Part shown: piece after piece, positions 44,496 to 52,564 of the stretch
How positions within the stretch are numbered: position 1 is the stretch's first letter
Layout of the letters: every line of letters starts with the position of its first letter
Assembly (NCBI GenBank): GCA_964602055.1
Contig: CAZRPU010000003.1
Span: 39,505 to 103,504, forward strand
DNA from: JACPLA01 sp964602055
Lineage (GTDB): Bacteria > Bacteroidota > Ignavibacteria > UBA10030
Length of the DNA stretch: 64,000 bases
Direction of reading: 5' to 3'
The notes under the pieces: generated by a model
Databases searched by the model: none
Told to the model about the DNA's origin: nothing
What the model saw: only the letters and a program-made list of their open reading frames with translations
Position numbers and translations under genes: made by a program

Positions 44496-44978
44496 TTAGC
44501 GCTTTTTCGACTTCTTCTCTACTGCGGCTGTTTTCTTCTTTGCTTTCGCCCTGGGCGCCTTCACGGCTGTTGGTTGCTTCTCAACGGCTTGTGCTTCGGC
44601 CTTTGGCTGAGCGGCAACGACCGCCGCTTTCTTCTGCTCACGCTGCGCAACGATAATCGTCAAATGGTTCGAACGTTTCCTAATGCGATAAGCACGCCCC
44701 ATGGGTGCCGGGCTGATACGCTTTGCCACCGGGCCGCCGTCGACAAAAACGGCCTTGACAAAGAGGGTGGCCGTATCCACGCGTCCAGACTCGTCCTTGT
44801 TCTGGTAATTCGAAATCGCCGAACGCAGAACTTGCTCCGCCGTCTTGGCAGCATGCTTCGGAGAAAAATGAAGGATGTTCAAAGCTTCTTCCACTCCGCG
44901 GCCCCTGATAAGATCAATAACGAGGCGCATTTTCCGGGGAGACGATCCGATATATCTGTTAATGGCACGTGCTTCCAT
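44496..44978 (-). CDS. rplV: 50S ribosomal protein L22 with Lys/Ala-rich tail
   Basis: A 160-residue L22. Residues 1-110 are the normal protein (MEARAINRYIGSSPRKMRLV; PAPMGRAYRIRKRSNHLTII), which lines the exit tunnel; the last 50 form a Lys/Ala-rich low-complexity tail. ATG at 44978 is chosen over a TTG four codons upstream. Confidence 0.96.
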   Translation of the reverse strand: MEARAINRYIGSSPRKMRLVIDLIRGRGVEEALNILHFSPKHAAKTAEQVLRSAISNYQNKDESGRVDTATLFVKAVFVDGGPVAKRISPAPMGRAYRIRKRSNHLTIIVAQREQKKAAVVAAQPKAEAQAVEKQPTAVKAPRAKAKKKTAAVEKKSKKR

Positions 44979-44998
44979 AACGGTTCTCAAATTTCCTT

Positions 44999-45286
44999 TT
45001 ACGCGGGGGTTGTGGTCTTTTCTGACTTAATACCCGGATGACCACGAAAGATTCTCGTGGGGGCAAACTCTCCCAGCTTATGGCCTACCATCGCTTCAGT
45101 GATGTACACGGGGATGAACTTGTTGCCATTGTGAACGGCAAACGTGTGCCCCACGAATTCCGGAAGGATTGTGCAATCGCGCGCCCATGTCTTCAGGACT
45201 TTTTTCTGATTCGACTTGTTCAAGGCCTCCACTTTCGCGGAGAGCTTGTCGTCGATATAAGGACCTTTTTTTAGTGACCGGCTCAT
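44999..45286 (-). CDS. rpsS: 30S ribosomal protein S19
   Basis: A 95-residue S19 (MSRSLKKGPYIDDKL; GHKLGEFAPTRIFRGH), on the head of the small subunit. Normal length. Confidence 0.97.
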   Translation of the reverse strand: MSRSLKKGPYIDDKLSAKVEALNKSNQKKVLKTWARDCTILPEFVGHTFAVHNGNKFIPVYITEAMVGHKLGEFAPTRIFRGHPGIKSEKTTTPA

Positions 45287-45297
45287 AGACTCAATCG

Positions 45298-46131
45298 TTA
45301 TTTGCGACGTTTGACAATCAGTTTATTGGACAACAACCTTCTTCTCCGTGTTTTCAATCCTTTGGCATATTGGCCCCAGGGAGACTCAGGGTGCTGCCAT
45401 CCTCCGCCGGATTTCGAACGGCCTTCTCCGCCGCCCATCGGGTGATCGACGGGATTCATTGCCATTCCCCGTGTTTGGGGCCGAATCCCGAGCCAGCGAA
45501 ACCTGCCCGCTTTGCCATAGCTGATATTCTCATGATCCGCATTACCGACCGACCCAATCGTCGCATAACATTCGGCTCGTACGCGACGGACTTCTCCTGA
45601 GGGAAGTTTCAATGTTGCGTACTCCCCCTCTTTTGCCATCAGCTGGAGGGCGTTTCCTGCGCTCCGGCCAAGCTGTCCCCCTTTTCCCTTGCGTAATTCG
45701 ACACACTGGACAAATGTACCTACCGGCACGTTGCTCAGGGGCATCGCATTGCCCGTGATGACTTCTGCATTCGGACCGGAGACAATCGTCGATCCGACTT
45801 TCAATCCATCGGGGGCCAGGACATAACGTTTCTCTCCGTCTTTGTACTGGATCAGCGCAATTCGAGCAGAGCGATTCGGGTCGTATTCGATGGCAATTAC
45901 TTTGGCATCAATACCATGCTTCTCGCGCTTGAAATCGATCACACGGTACATGCGCTTGTGTCCACCCCCACGATGGCGCGACGTAACGCGCCCACCGTTG
46001 TTTCTTCCACCCGATTTTTTCAGCGGCTCCAACAACGCTTTCTCCGGCTTCGTTTTTGTAACTTCCTCGAAGGTGGAAACCGAATACCATCGGGTTCCGG
46101 GGGTCATTGGACGTAGTTTTCGAATTGCCAT
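45298..46131 (-). CDS. rplB: 50S ribosomal protein L2
   Basis: A 277-residue L2 with the RNA-binding core and the conserved C-terminal GMAMNPVDHPMGGGEGRSKSG loop next to the peptidyl-transferase centre. Normal length. Confidence 0.98.
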   Translation of the reverse strand: MAIRKLRPMTPGTRWYSVSTFEEVTKTKPEKALLEPLKKSGGRNNGGRVTSRHRGGGHKRMYRVIDFKREKHGIDAKVIAIEYDPNRSARIALIQYKDGEKRYVLAPDGLKVGSTIVSGPNAEVITGNAMPLSNVPVGTFVQCVELRKGKGGQLGRSAGNALQLMAKEGEYATLKLPSGEVRRVRAECYATIGSVGNADHENISYGKAGRFRWLGIRPQTRGMAMNPVDHPMGGGEGRSKSGGGWQHPESPWGQYAKGLKTRRRRLLSNKLIVKRRK

Positions 46132-46150
46132 AATGTTCTCGTTGCCTCAG

Positions 46151-46441
46151 TTACACGTTCTCGAGGTAATCGATCTTGTCGCCCTCTTTCAACGTCACCA
46201 TAGCCTTTTTCCATTCCCGTGTACGACCTGAAAAACGACCTCGCCGCGTCATCTGCGTCTTGTTTTTCCCCTTCACGCGGACAGTCCTGACGCTCAGCAC
46301 CGTGACATGGAACTTCTTCTCGACTGCATTCGCAATTGCAACTTTGTTTGCCGACTCTTCAACTTCGAAAGCATATTGCCTTCGGTCCTGAAGGGCAGTA
46401 ATCTTTTCCGTTAATATCGGGCGCTTGATAATTCCGACCAT
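46151..46441 (-). CDS. rplW: 50S ribosomal protein L23
   Basis: A 96-residue L23 (IIKRPILTEKITALQDRRQY; NKVAIANAVEKKFHVTVLSV), the docking site for trigger factor and SRP at the tunnel exit. Confidence 0.96.
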   Translation of the reverse strand: MVGIIKRPILTEKITALQDRRQYAFEVEESANKVAIANAVEKKFHVTVLSVRTVRVKGKNKTQMTRRGRFSGRTREWKKAMVTLKEGDKIDYLENV

Positions 46442-46451
46442 GATTGAACCC

Positions 46452-47081
46452 TCAGTTCTTCAGCGAGTTTTGGAGAGCTGACAACGCGCTCTTTTGAATC
46501 AGCAAGACATTGCTGTTGACGATTTCGTACGTCGATGCGGTCACGGCATCGCGAATATTCAAGGTTGGGATGTTGCGCCCCGACTTCAAAACAGATTCAT
46601 TCTTTCCCGCTGTCAGCAGCAGCGTCTTCTTCTTCCCGAGAGCAAAAGCCTTCAGAAGACCTGCCATCTCCTTCGTTTTTACCGTATCGAACGAGAAGTC
46701 TTCGACTACCGTTATCGCTGCATCCTTCGCCTTGTATGAGAGGGCGGATTTCCGGGCAAGCTTCCGGAGCTTTGCAGAGACCTTGACTACATAGTCGTGC
46801 GGCGTCGGCCCAAAAATGGAACCACCACCGACCCAAAGAGGGGAACGACTTGTTCCGGCCCTTGCACGTCCCGTTTTTTTCTGACGGAATGGCTTTTTTC
46901 CGCCTCCGCGCACTTCATTACGCGGTTTCACTTTGTGCGTGCCCTGCCTCTGGTTCGCCATCAGTGATCGCACCGACATATAGATTGCGTGATCACTCGG
47001 CTGGATCTCGAAGATTGCCGGATCAAGAGTGATTTTTTCGCCCGACGGAGACCCGTCCTTTTTGTATAATTCCACTTGCAT
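46452..47081 (-). CDS. rplD: 50S ribosomal protein L4
   Basis: A 209-residue L4 with the extended tunnel loop (RQGTHKVKPRNEVRGGGKKP; RAGTSRSPLWVGGGSIFGP). In other bacteria L4 represses the S10 operon. The ATG at 47081 has AAGGA upstream and gives the normal N-terminus. Confidence 0.96.
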   Translation of the reverse strand: MQVELYKKDGSPSGEKITLDPAIFEIQPSDHAIYMSVRSLMANQRQGTHKVKPRNEVRGGGKKPFRQKKTGRARAGTSRSPLWVGGGSIFGPTPHDYVVKVSAKLRKLARKSALSYKAKDAAITVVEDFSFDTVKTKEMAGLLKAFALGKKKTLLLTAGKNESVLKSGRNIPTLNIRDAVTASTYEIVNSNVLLIQKSALSALQNSLKN

Positions 47082-47106
47082 GGTGCGACTTCCTTCGGCT
47101 TGGACT

Positions 47107-47733
47107 TCAGCCTTCCTTGACAATTTCGAGATAACCGTTGATCGCTCCCGGCACCGAGCCCTTGACGATGATGAGGTTCGATTCGGGTACAACTTTGAGA
47201 ACCCTCAGATTTCGGACTGTCACTTGTTCAAAGCCCATTCTTCCGGCCATTCGCATTCCCTTGAAAACCCTTGAAGGATACGAACTCGAGCCAATAGAAC
47301 CAGGTGCTCGGACACGGTCGGACTGCCCGTGGGTTGTCATGCCAACACCGCCAAAATGGTGGCGCTTGACAACACCCTGAAAGCCACGACCTTTCGATTT
47401 CCCGGTCACACTCACAATATCACCCTGGTGGAATTGATCCACGCGAACTTCTTCTCCCTGCTTCAGGGGCTGACCGTTGAAATTCCGGAACTCACGAATG
47501 AGATTCATGACCTTCACTTTGGCTTTCGCAAAGTGGCCCCGTAAGGGTTTGGTGGTCAGGCGTTCTTTCTTCTCATCGAATCCCAGCTGAACGGCGTCAT
47601 AGCCATCCCGTTCTTTTGTCTTTACCTGGGTGACGTAGCACGGACCTGCTTCGATGACAGTGCATGGAACGGCCTGGCCGTTTTCATCGAAAATGCTCGT
47701 CATGCCAATTTTTTTTCCAAGAATACCGCTCAC
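47107..47733 (-). CDS. rplC: 50S ribosomal protein L3
   Basis: A 208-residue L3 (SGILGKKIGMTSIFDENGQ; GFQGVVKRHHFGG), an early assembly protein near the peptidyl-transferase centre. It starts with GTG. Confidence 0.97.
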   Translation of the reverse strand: MSGILGKKIGMTSIFDENGQAVPCTVIEAGPCYVTQVKTKERDGYDAVQLGFDEKKERLTTKPLRGHFAKAKVKVMNLIREFRNFNGQPLKQGEEVRVDQFHQGDIVSVTGKSKGRGFQGVVKRHHFGGVGMTTHGQSDRVRAPGSIGSSSYPSRVFKGMRMAGRMGFEQVTVRNLRVLKVVPESNLIIVKGSVPGAINGYLEIVKEG

Positions 47734-47804
47734 GATTATGCTCCTTCGTTCCGCTCGATGCGATTCAGAGGGACACGCTTAGAAAAACAGCTTATCAGGA
47801 CAAC

Positions 47805-48113
47805 CTACACCTTGATTTCCACGTCTACGCCGGCCGGAAGTTCCAATTTCATCAACGAATCCACCGTCTTGTTGGTGGAATTGAGAATGTCGATCAAACG
47901 CTTATGCGAGCGTGTTTCGAATTGCTCACGGGACTTTTTGTCGACGTGCGGTGACCTGTTCACGGTGATGACCGTTCGCTTCGTGGGAAGCGGAATCGGA
48001 CCGGAAACAACGGCACCCGTCGATTTCACCGTCTTGATGATCTTCTCAGCAGACTTGTCAATCAGGTTGTGATCGTACGATTTCAGTTTGATGCGAATTC
48101 TTTGACCAGCCAA
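47805..48113 (-). CDS. rpsJ: 30S ribosomal protein S10
   Basis: A 102-residue S10 (AGQRIRIKLKSYDHNLID; GPIPLPTKRTVITVNRSPHVDKKSREQFETRSHKR in outline), also known as NusE for its antitermination role with NusB. It starts with TTG behind AAGGAG. A hairpin separates it from tuf. Confidence 0.97.
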   Translation of the reverse strand: MAGQRIRIKLKSYDHNLIDKSAEKIIKTVKSTGAVVSGPIPLPTKRTVITVNRSPHVDKKSREQFETRSHKRLIDILNSTNKTVDSLMKLELPAGVDVEIKV

Positions 48114-48138
48114 GGATGGCTCCTTCTTTAAAACAACT

Positions 48139-48167
48139 GTGGTTCCGATTCAGAGAACCGGAACCAC
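48139..48167 (-). terminator. Hairpin between tuf and rpsJ, partial terminator or attenuator
   Basis: A perfect 9-base inverted repeat (GTGGTTCCG / CGGAACCAC, 11-base loop) followed on the minus strand by AGTTGTTTTAAAG. The T-tract is interrupted, so some read-through into the S10 cluster is expected. Confidence 0.55.
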
Positions 48168-48174
48168 GGAGGAC

Positions 48175-49386
48175 TTATTCCACGATTTTCGTAACGACTC
48201 CTGCTCCCACCGTTCTGCCGCCTTCGCGGACTGCAAAACGAAGACCCTCTTCCATAGCGATGGGGGTAATGAGATCAACGGACATTGAGTCAACATTGTC
48301 GCCGGGCATCACCATCTCAACACCGCTGGGGAGCTGGACCACACCGGTGACGTCTGTCGTCCGGAAATAGAACTGCGGCCGATATCCATTGAGGAAGGGA
48401 GTATGGCGGCCACCCTCTTCCTTTGTCAGGACGTAGACCTGCGCCGTAAACTTCTTGTGCGGAGTAATCGATCCAGGCTTGGCAATAACCATCCCACGCT
48501 CAAGCTCATTCTTTTCCACTCCGCGCAGCAGGAGTCCCGCGTTGTCTCCAGCCACGACCTCGTCGAGTTCCTTGCGGAACATCTCTGCACCGGTAATGAC
48601 TGTTTTCTTGTGTTGGCCAAGTCCGATGACCTCCACTTCGTCGCTCACCTTTGCGCGACCGCGTTCGACGCGTCCTGTTCCGACTGTTCCGCGACCGGTG
48701 ATCGAGAAAACGTCTTCGACGGACATCAAGAAGGGTTTGTCGACATCACGTTGCGGGAGCGGCACATAGGTGTCAACCGCAGCCATCAGCTCATCGATGC
48801 ATTTGAATGCCGGGTCTTCGGGTTTCGAATCGGCACGAAGCGCAGCTTCCATGGCCTTAAGAGCTGATCCACGGACGATGGGAATATCATCACCCGGGAA
48901 CTCATATTTCTTGAGAAGATCCCGAAGTTCCAGTTCAACGAGATCGAGGAGCTCTTTGTCATCCACGGCGTCGACCTTGTTCATGAAGACGACGATCTTG
49001 GGGACACCCACCTGACGAGCAAGAAGGATATGTTCGCGCGTTTGCGGCATGGGGCCGTCTGTGGCCGCCACAACCAGAATCGCGCCGTCCATCTGGGCTG
49101 CGCCGGTGATCATGTTCTTCACATAGTCAGCATGACCCGGGCAATCGACGTGTGCATAATGGCGATTGGCAGTCGAGTATTCCACGTGCGCAGTGGCAAT
49201 CGTGATCCCACGGGCGCGCTCTTCAGGAGCATTGTCGATGGAATCAAACGTTCGCACCTGCGAAAGACCCTTCTTCGCAAGAACCATCGTAATCGCTGCG
49301 GTCAGCGTTGTTTTCCCGTGATCGACGTGACCGATGGTCCAGATGTTGACGTGCGGCTTGCTTCGATCAAATTTTTCTTTTGCCAT
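48175..49386 (-). CDS. tuf: Elongation factor Tu
   Basis: A 403-residue EF-Tu, which delivers aminoacyl-tRNA to the ribosome. The GTPase motifs GHVDHGKT (residues 19-26), DCPGHADY and NKVD are intact, and domains 2 and 3 are complete. Residue 16, usually Gly in the VNIGTIGHVDHGKT context, is Trp here (codon TGG at 49339-49341). Residue 16 lies just before the P-loop. A strong ribosome binding site (AAAAGGAG) precedes the ATG. Located after fusA, as in the str operon. Confidence 0.98.
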   Translation of the reverse strand: MAKEKFDRSKPHVNIWTIGHVDHGKTTLTAAITMVLAKKGLSQVRTFDSIDNAPEERARGITIATAHVEYSTANRHYAHVDCPGHADYVKNMITGAAQMDGAILVVAATDGPMPQTREHILLARQVGVPKIVVFMNKVDAVDDKELLDLVELELRDLLKKYEFPGDDIPIVRGSALKAMEAALRADSKPEDPAFKCIDELMAAVDTYVPLPQRDVDKPFLMSVEDVFSITGRGTVGTGRVERGRAKVSDEVEVIGLGQHKKTVITGAEMFRKELDEVVAGDNAGLLLRGVEKNELERGMVIAKPGSITPHKKFTAQVYVLTKEEGGRHTPFLNGYRPQFYFRTTDVTGVVQLPSGVEMVMPGDNVDSMSVDLITPIAMEEGLRFAVREGGRTVGAGVVTKIVE

Positions 49387-49432
49387 TGGATGAGTCTCCT
49401 TTTATAAACTGGGAACGGAAAATAAGCGAAAC

Positions 49433-51535
49433 TTAAGCAACGACGGCTTCCTTGCCTTTGACCTTTTCAATGATCTGATCCGAAATCGATTTCGGCGTCT
49501 GCTCATAGTGAGAGAATTGCATGGTATAGAGAGCCCTGCCCTGGGTCATTGATCGGAGCTGCGTCGCGTAGCCGAACATCTCCGCCAGCGGCACCATCGC
49601 CTTGACGACCTGTGCATCTTTTCGGGGATTCATTCCTTCGATCTTTCCCCGCCGCGAATTCAAGTCGCCCATCACATCGCCCAGATATTCCTCAGGCGTT
49701 ACTACTTCGACACCCATGATAGGCTCAAGAAGCGCAGGTCCTGCTTTCCGGGCGCCGTCTTTGAACGCCATCGAGCCAGCGATCTTGAACGCCATTTCGG
49801 ACGAATCGACCGCGTGGAAGGAGCCGTCAAACAACTTCACTTTCACGTCTTCGACGGGATAGCCCGCCAAAACACCGTTCTTCATCGCCTCGACGATTCC
49901 CTGCTCGGTCGGTTTGATATATTCCCTCGGCACGACACCGCCGACAATCGCATTCTCAAATTCGAAGCCTTTTCCCTTCTCGTTCGGTTCCACTTCGATG
50001 ACGACGTGACCATACTGGCCGCGGCCACCGCTCTGGCGCACAAACTTTCCTTCCGAGGTAACCTTCTTCGTAATCGTTTCTTTATAAGCAACCTGAGGCT
50101 TGCCGACATTCGCTTCGACCTTGAATTCTCTCTTCATCCGGTCGATGATGATCTCAAGGTGGAGCTCGCCCATCCCGCTGATAATCGTTTGCCCTGTCTC
50201 CTCGTTGGAGGAAATTCGGAACGTCGGATCCTCTTCGGCGAGCCTCTGAAGCGCTTCACCGAGCTTCTCCTGATCGGCCTTTGTTTTCGGCTCGATGGCA
50301 ACATCGATCACAGGTTCGGGAAAGATCATCTTTTCAAGAATAATGGGATCTTTCTCATCAGTGAGCGTATCGCCTGTCCTAGTGTTCTTCAGTCCGATCG
50401 CAGCGACGATGTCGCCGGCGTAGGCTTCGGAGATTTCTTCCCTGTGATTCGCGTGCATCCTCAGGATTCTCGCGATTCGTTCTTTCTTATCGGAACTCAC
50501 ATTGTAGGCGTACGAACCGGCTTTGAGCGTTCCTGAATAGACGCGAAAGTAGGTCAGGCGGCCCACAAAGGGATCGCTCATGATTTTGAAGGCCAAGGCC
50601 GTAAATTTTTCTTCGTCAGAAGCTTTACGGATGACGTCGTCGTGCCGGTGAGGATGATGACCATGCACTTCTCCATTATTGATATCAATGGGCGAAGGCA
50701 GGAAGTCCACAACGGCATCGAGCAGAAGCTGAACGCCCTTGTTCTTGAATGAGGAACCGCACAAAACCGGAACAATGCTGGCTTTTAAACAGGCTCGCCG
50801 CAGAACATTTCGGACTTCGGCGGGGGAAATTTCCTTCCCTTCAAGGTATTTTTCAAGAAGCGAATCATCTTCGTCGGCCACGGCTTCGAGCATTTTTTGC
50901 CGGTATTCCGCCGATTTCGCCTTGAGCGATTCCGGGATGTCAATTTCATCCCATGACATTCCTTGCGAGCCCTCGTGATACATTCGGGCCTTCATGGTGA
51001 TGAGGTCGATGATACCGACGAACATGTCGCCTTCTCCCACAGGGAGATGGACGGGAATGGCATTGGCGCCAAGCCTTGCCTTCATCATTTGGACGACGCC
51101 GAGAAAATCAGCTCCCGCCCGGTCCATCTTATTCACAAAGGCAATGCGGGGAACGCCGTACTTGTCCGCCTGCCGCCAGACTGTTTCGGATTGAGGCTCA
51201 ACGCCCCCGACCGAACAAAAAAGCGCAACAGCACCGTCGAGAACCCGAAGGGAGCGCTCAACTTCGATGGTGAAATCCACATGCCCCGGCGTATCAATAA
51301 TATTAATGCGGTTGTCATTCCAGAAGCAAGTGGTTGCAGCACTCGTAATGGTAATGCCGCGCTCTTTTTCCTGCTCCATCCAGTCCATCGTTGCAGCACC
51401 GTCATGGACTTCACCCATCCGATGCAATACACCGGTATAGAACAGAATGCGTTCTGTCGTTGTCGTCTTCCCGGCATCGATATGCGCCATGATGCCGATG
51501 TTACGCGTTCGTTCTAATGAAAATTCTCGAGCCAT
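49433..51535 (-). CDS. fusA: Elongation factor G
   Basis: A 700-residue translocation GTPase with AHIDAGKT (17-24), DTPGHVDF and NKMD motifs and all five domains. The ATG at 51535 (MAREFSLERT) has GAAGGA upstream and the usual EF-G N-terminus. It sits between rpsG and tuf. Confidence 0.98.
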   Translation of the reverse strand: MAREFSLERTRNIGIMAHIDAGKTTTTERILFYTGVLHRMGEVHDGAATMDWMEQEKERGITITSAATTCFWNDNRINIIDTPGHVDFTIEVERSLRVLDGAVALFCSVGGVEPQSETVWRQADKYGVPRIAFVNKMDRAGADFLGVVQMMKARLGANAIPVHLPVGEGDMFVGIIDLITMKARMYHEGSQGMSWDEIDIPESLKAKSAEYRQKMLEAVADEDDSLLEKYLEGKEISPAEVRNVLRRACLKASIVPVLCGSSFKNKGVQLLLDAVVDFLPSPIDINNGEVHGHHPHRHDDVIRKASDEEKFTALAFKIMSDPFVGRLTYFRVYSGTLKAGSYAYNVSSDKKERIARILRMHANHREEISEAYAGDIVAAIGLKNTRTGDTLTDEKDPIILEKMIFPEPVIDVAIEPKTKADQEKLGEALQRLAEEDPTFRISSNEETGQTIISGMGELHLEIIIDRMKREFKVEANVGKPQVAYKETITKKVTSEGKFVRQSGGRGQYGHVVIEVEPNEKGKGFEFENAIVGGVVPREYIKPTEQGIVEAMKNGVLAGYPVEDVKVKLFDGSFHAVDSSEMAFKIAGSMAFKDGARKAGPALLEPIMGVEVVTPEEYLGDVMGDLNSRRGKIEGMNPRKDAQVVKAMVPLAEMFGYATQLRSMTQGRALYTMQFSHYEQTPKSISDQIIEKVKGKEAVVA

Positions 51536-51615
51536 TGCTTCCTTCACTCTCCGGAATGCAGACTTCTCCCCGGAGGAATCGTCATTTGTGTTTACAACCG
51601 CTTGTTAACTGCGTG

Positions 51616-52083
51616 TTACCACTTGAAGTGCGCGAAAGCCTTGTTGGCCTCCGCCATCCGGTGAACATCTTCCTTCTTCTTGATCGCTCCTCCTTCACCG
51701 GCCGCCGCAGCAATGAACTCTGCTGCCAGCTTGTGCGACATGGACTTATCCGAGCGTTCCTGGGCGTTGAGAATCAACCAGCGGATAGCAAGAGCGGTTC
51801 GCCGCTCGGGGCGAACTTCTGTGGGTACTTGATAGGTAGCACCACCAACCCTGCGTGCTCTAACCTCCAACATCGGAGAAGCGTTGTTCACGGCTTTCCG
51901 AAAGACATCGATTGGCTTATTCTTTGTCCGATCTTCGATCATGGTAAACGCCGAATAGAGAATTCGGCGCGCAACATGCTTCTTCCCCTCTTTCAGAAGA
52001 GAATTAATGAACCGCGCAACCAGCACATCCTGGAATTTCGGATCGGGTCCGAGGTGTCGTTTTGTCGCTCTTTTCTTTCTCAT
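51616..52083 (-). CDS. rpsG: 30S ribosomal protein S7
   Basis: A 155-residue S7 (MRKKRATKRHLGPDPKFQD; GGATYQVPTEVRPERRTALA), which starts assembly of the small-subunit head. It follows rpsL by 3 bases. Confidence 0.97.
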   Translation of the reverse strand: MRKKRATKRHLGPDPKFQDVLVARFINSLLKEGKKHVARRILYSAFTMIEDRTKNKPIDVFRKAVNNASPMLEVRARRVGGATYQVPTEVRPERRTALAIRWLILNAQERSDKSMSHKLAAEFIAAAAGEGGAIKKKEDVHRMAEANKAFAHFKW

Positions 52084-52086
52084 AGC

Positions 52087-52467
52087 TTACTGCGCAAGCT
52101 TAGGCTTTTTTGCTCCATATTTAGACCTGCCCTGTTTTCGATCCTGCACACCCTGCGTATCGAGGGTCCCGCGGATAATATGATAACGGACGCCCGGCAG
52201 ATCTTTCACCCTGCCGCCCCGGATCATCACCAACGAATGCTCCTGCAGGTTGTGCCCTTCGCCCGGAATATAGGCGATCACTTCCTGCTGATTCGTGAGG
52301 CGGACTTTTGCTACCTTCCGCAACGCGGAATTCGGCTTCTTCGGGGTCGTTGTATAGACTCGTGTGCAGACGCCTCGTTTTTGTGGGCAAGATTGAAGAG
52401 CGGGAGATTTGCTCTTCCATGTTACCCGTTCGCGGCTGTTCCGGACTAGCTGATTAATTGTGGGCAA
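52087..52467 (-). CDS. rpsL: 30S ribosomal protein S12
   Basis: A 126-residue S12 of the decoding centre. The streptomycin-resistance positions are wild type (Lys in TPKKPNSALRK and in RGGRVKDLPG). The start is TTG with AAGGGAG about 9 bases upstream. It is the first gene after a strong promoter, 97 bases downstream of rpoC. Confidence 0.97.
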   Translation of the reverse strand: MPTINQLVRNSRERVTWKSKSPALQSCPQKRGVCTRVYTTTPKKPNSALRKVAKVRLTNQQEVIAYIPGEGHNLQEHSLVMIRGGRVKDLPGVRYHIIRGTLDTQGVQDRKQGRSKYGAKKPKLAQ

Positions 52468-52522
52468 TCGGTAAAACTCCCTTTCAACATTCCAAAATCT
52501 CGTGGGGTTAAAAAAGCTTATT

Positions 52523-52551
52523 AATGTACGTTATTTCCCGCTCATTGTCAA
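52523..52551 (-). promoter_or_regulatory. Strong promoter of the str (rpsL-rpsG-fusA-tuf) cluster
   Basis: Minus strand TTGACA, 17 bases, TACATT, 56 bases before the rpsL start and just after the rpoC stop codon. It would allow the str cluster to be transcribed independently of rpoBC. Confidence 0.7.
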
Positions 52552-52564
52552 TGATAGCAGTTCA

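Noticed and set aside
49387..49432. Separate tuf promoter (TATAAA near 49401)
   Set aside because: The -35 region at 17-base spacing (TCGCTT) is poor; read-through from fusA is enough to explain expression.
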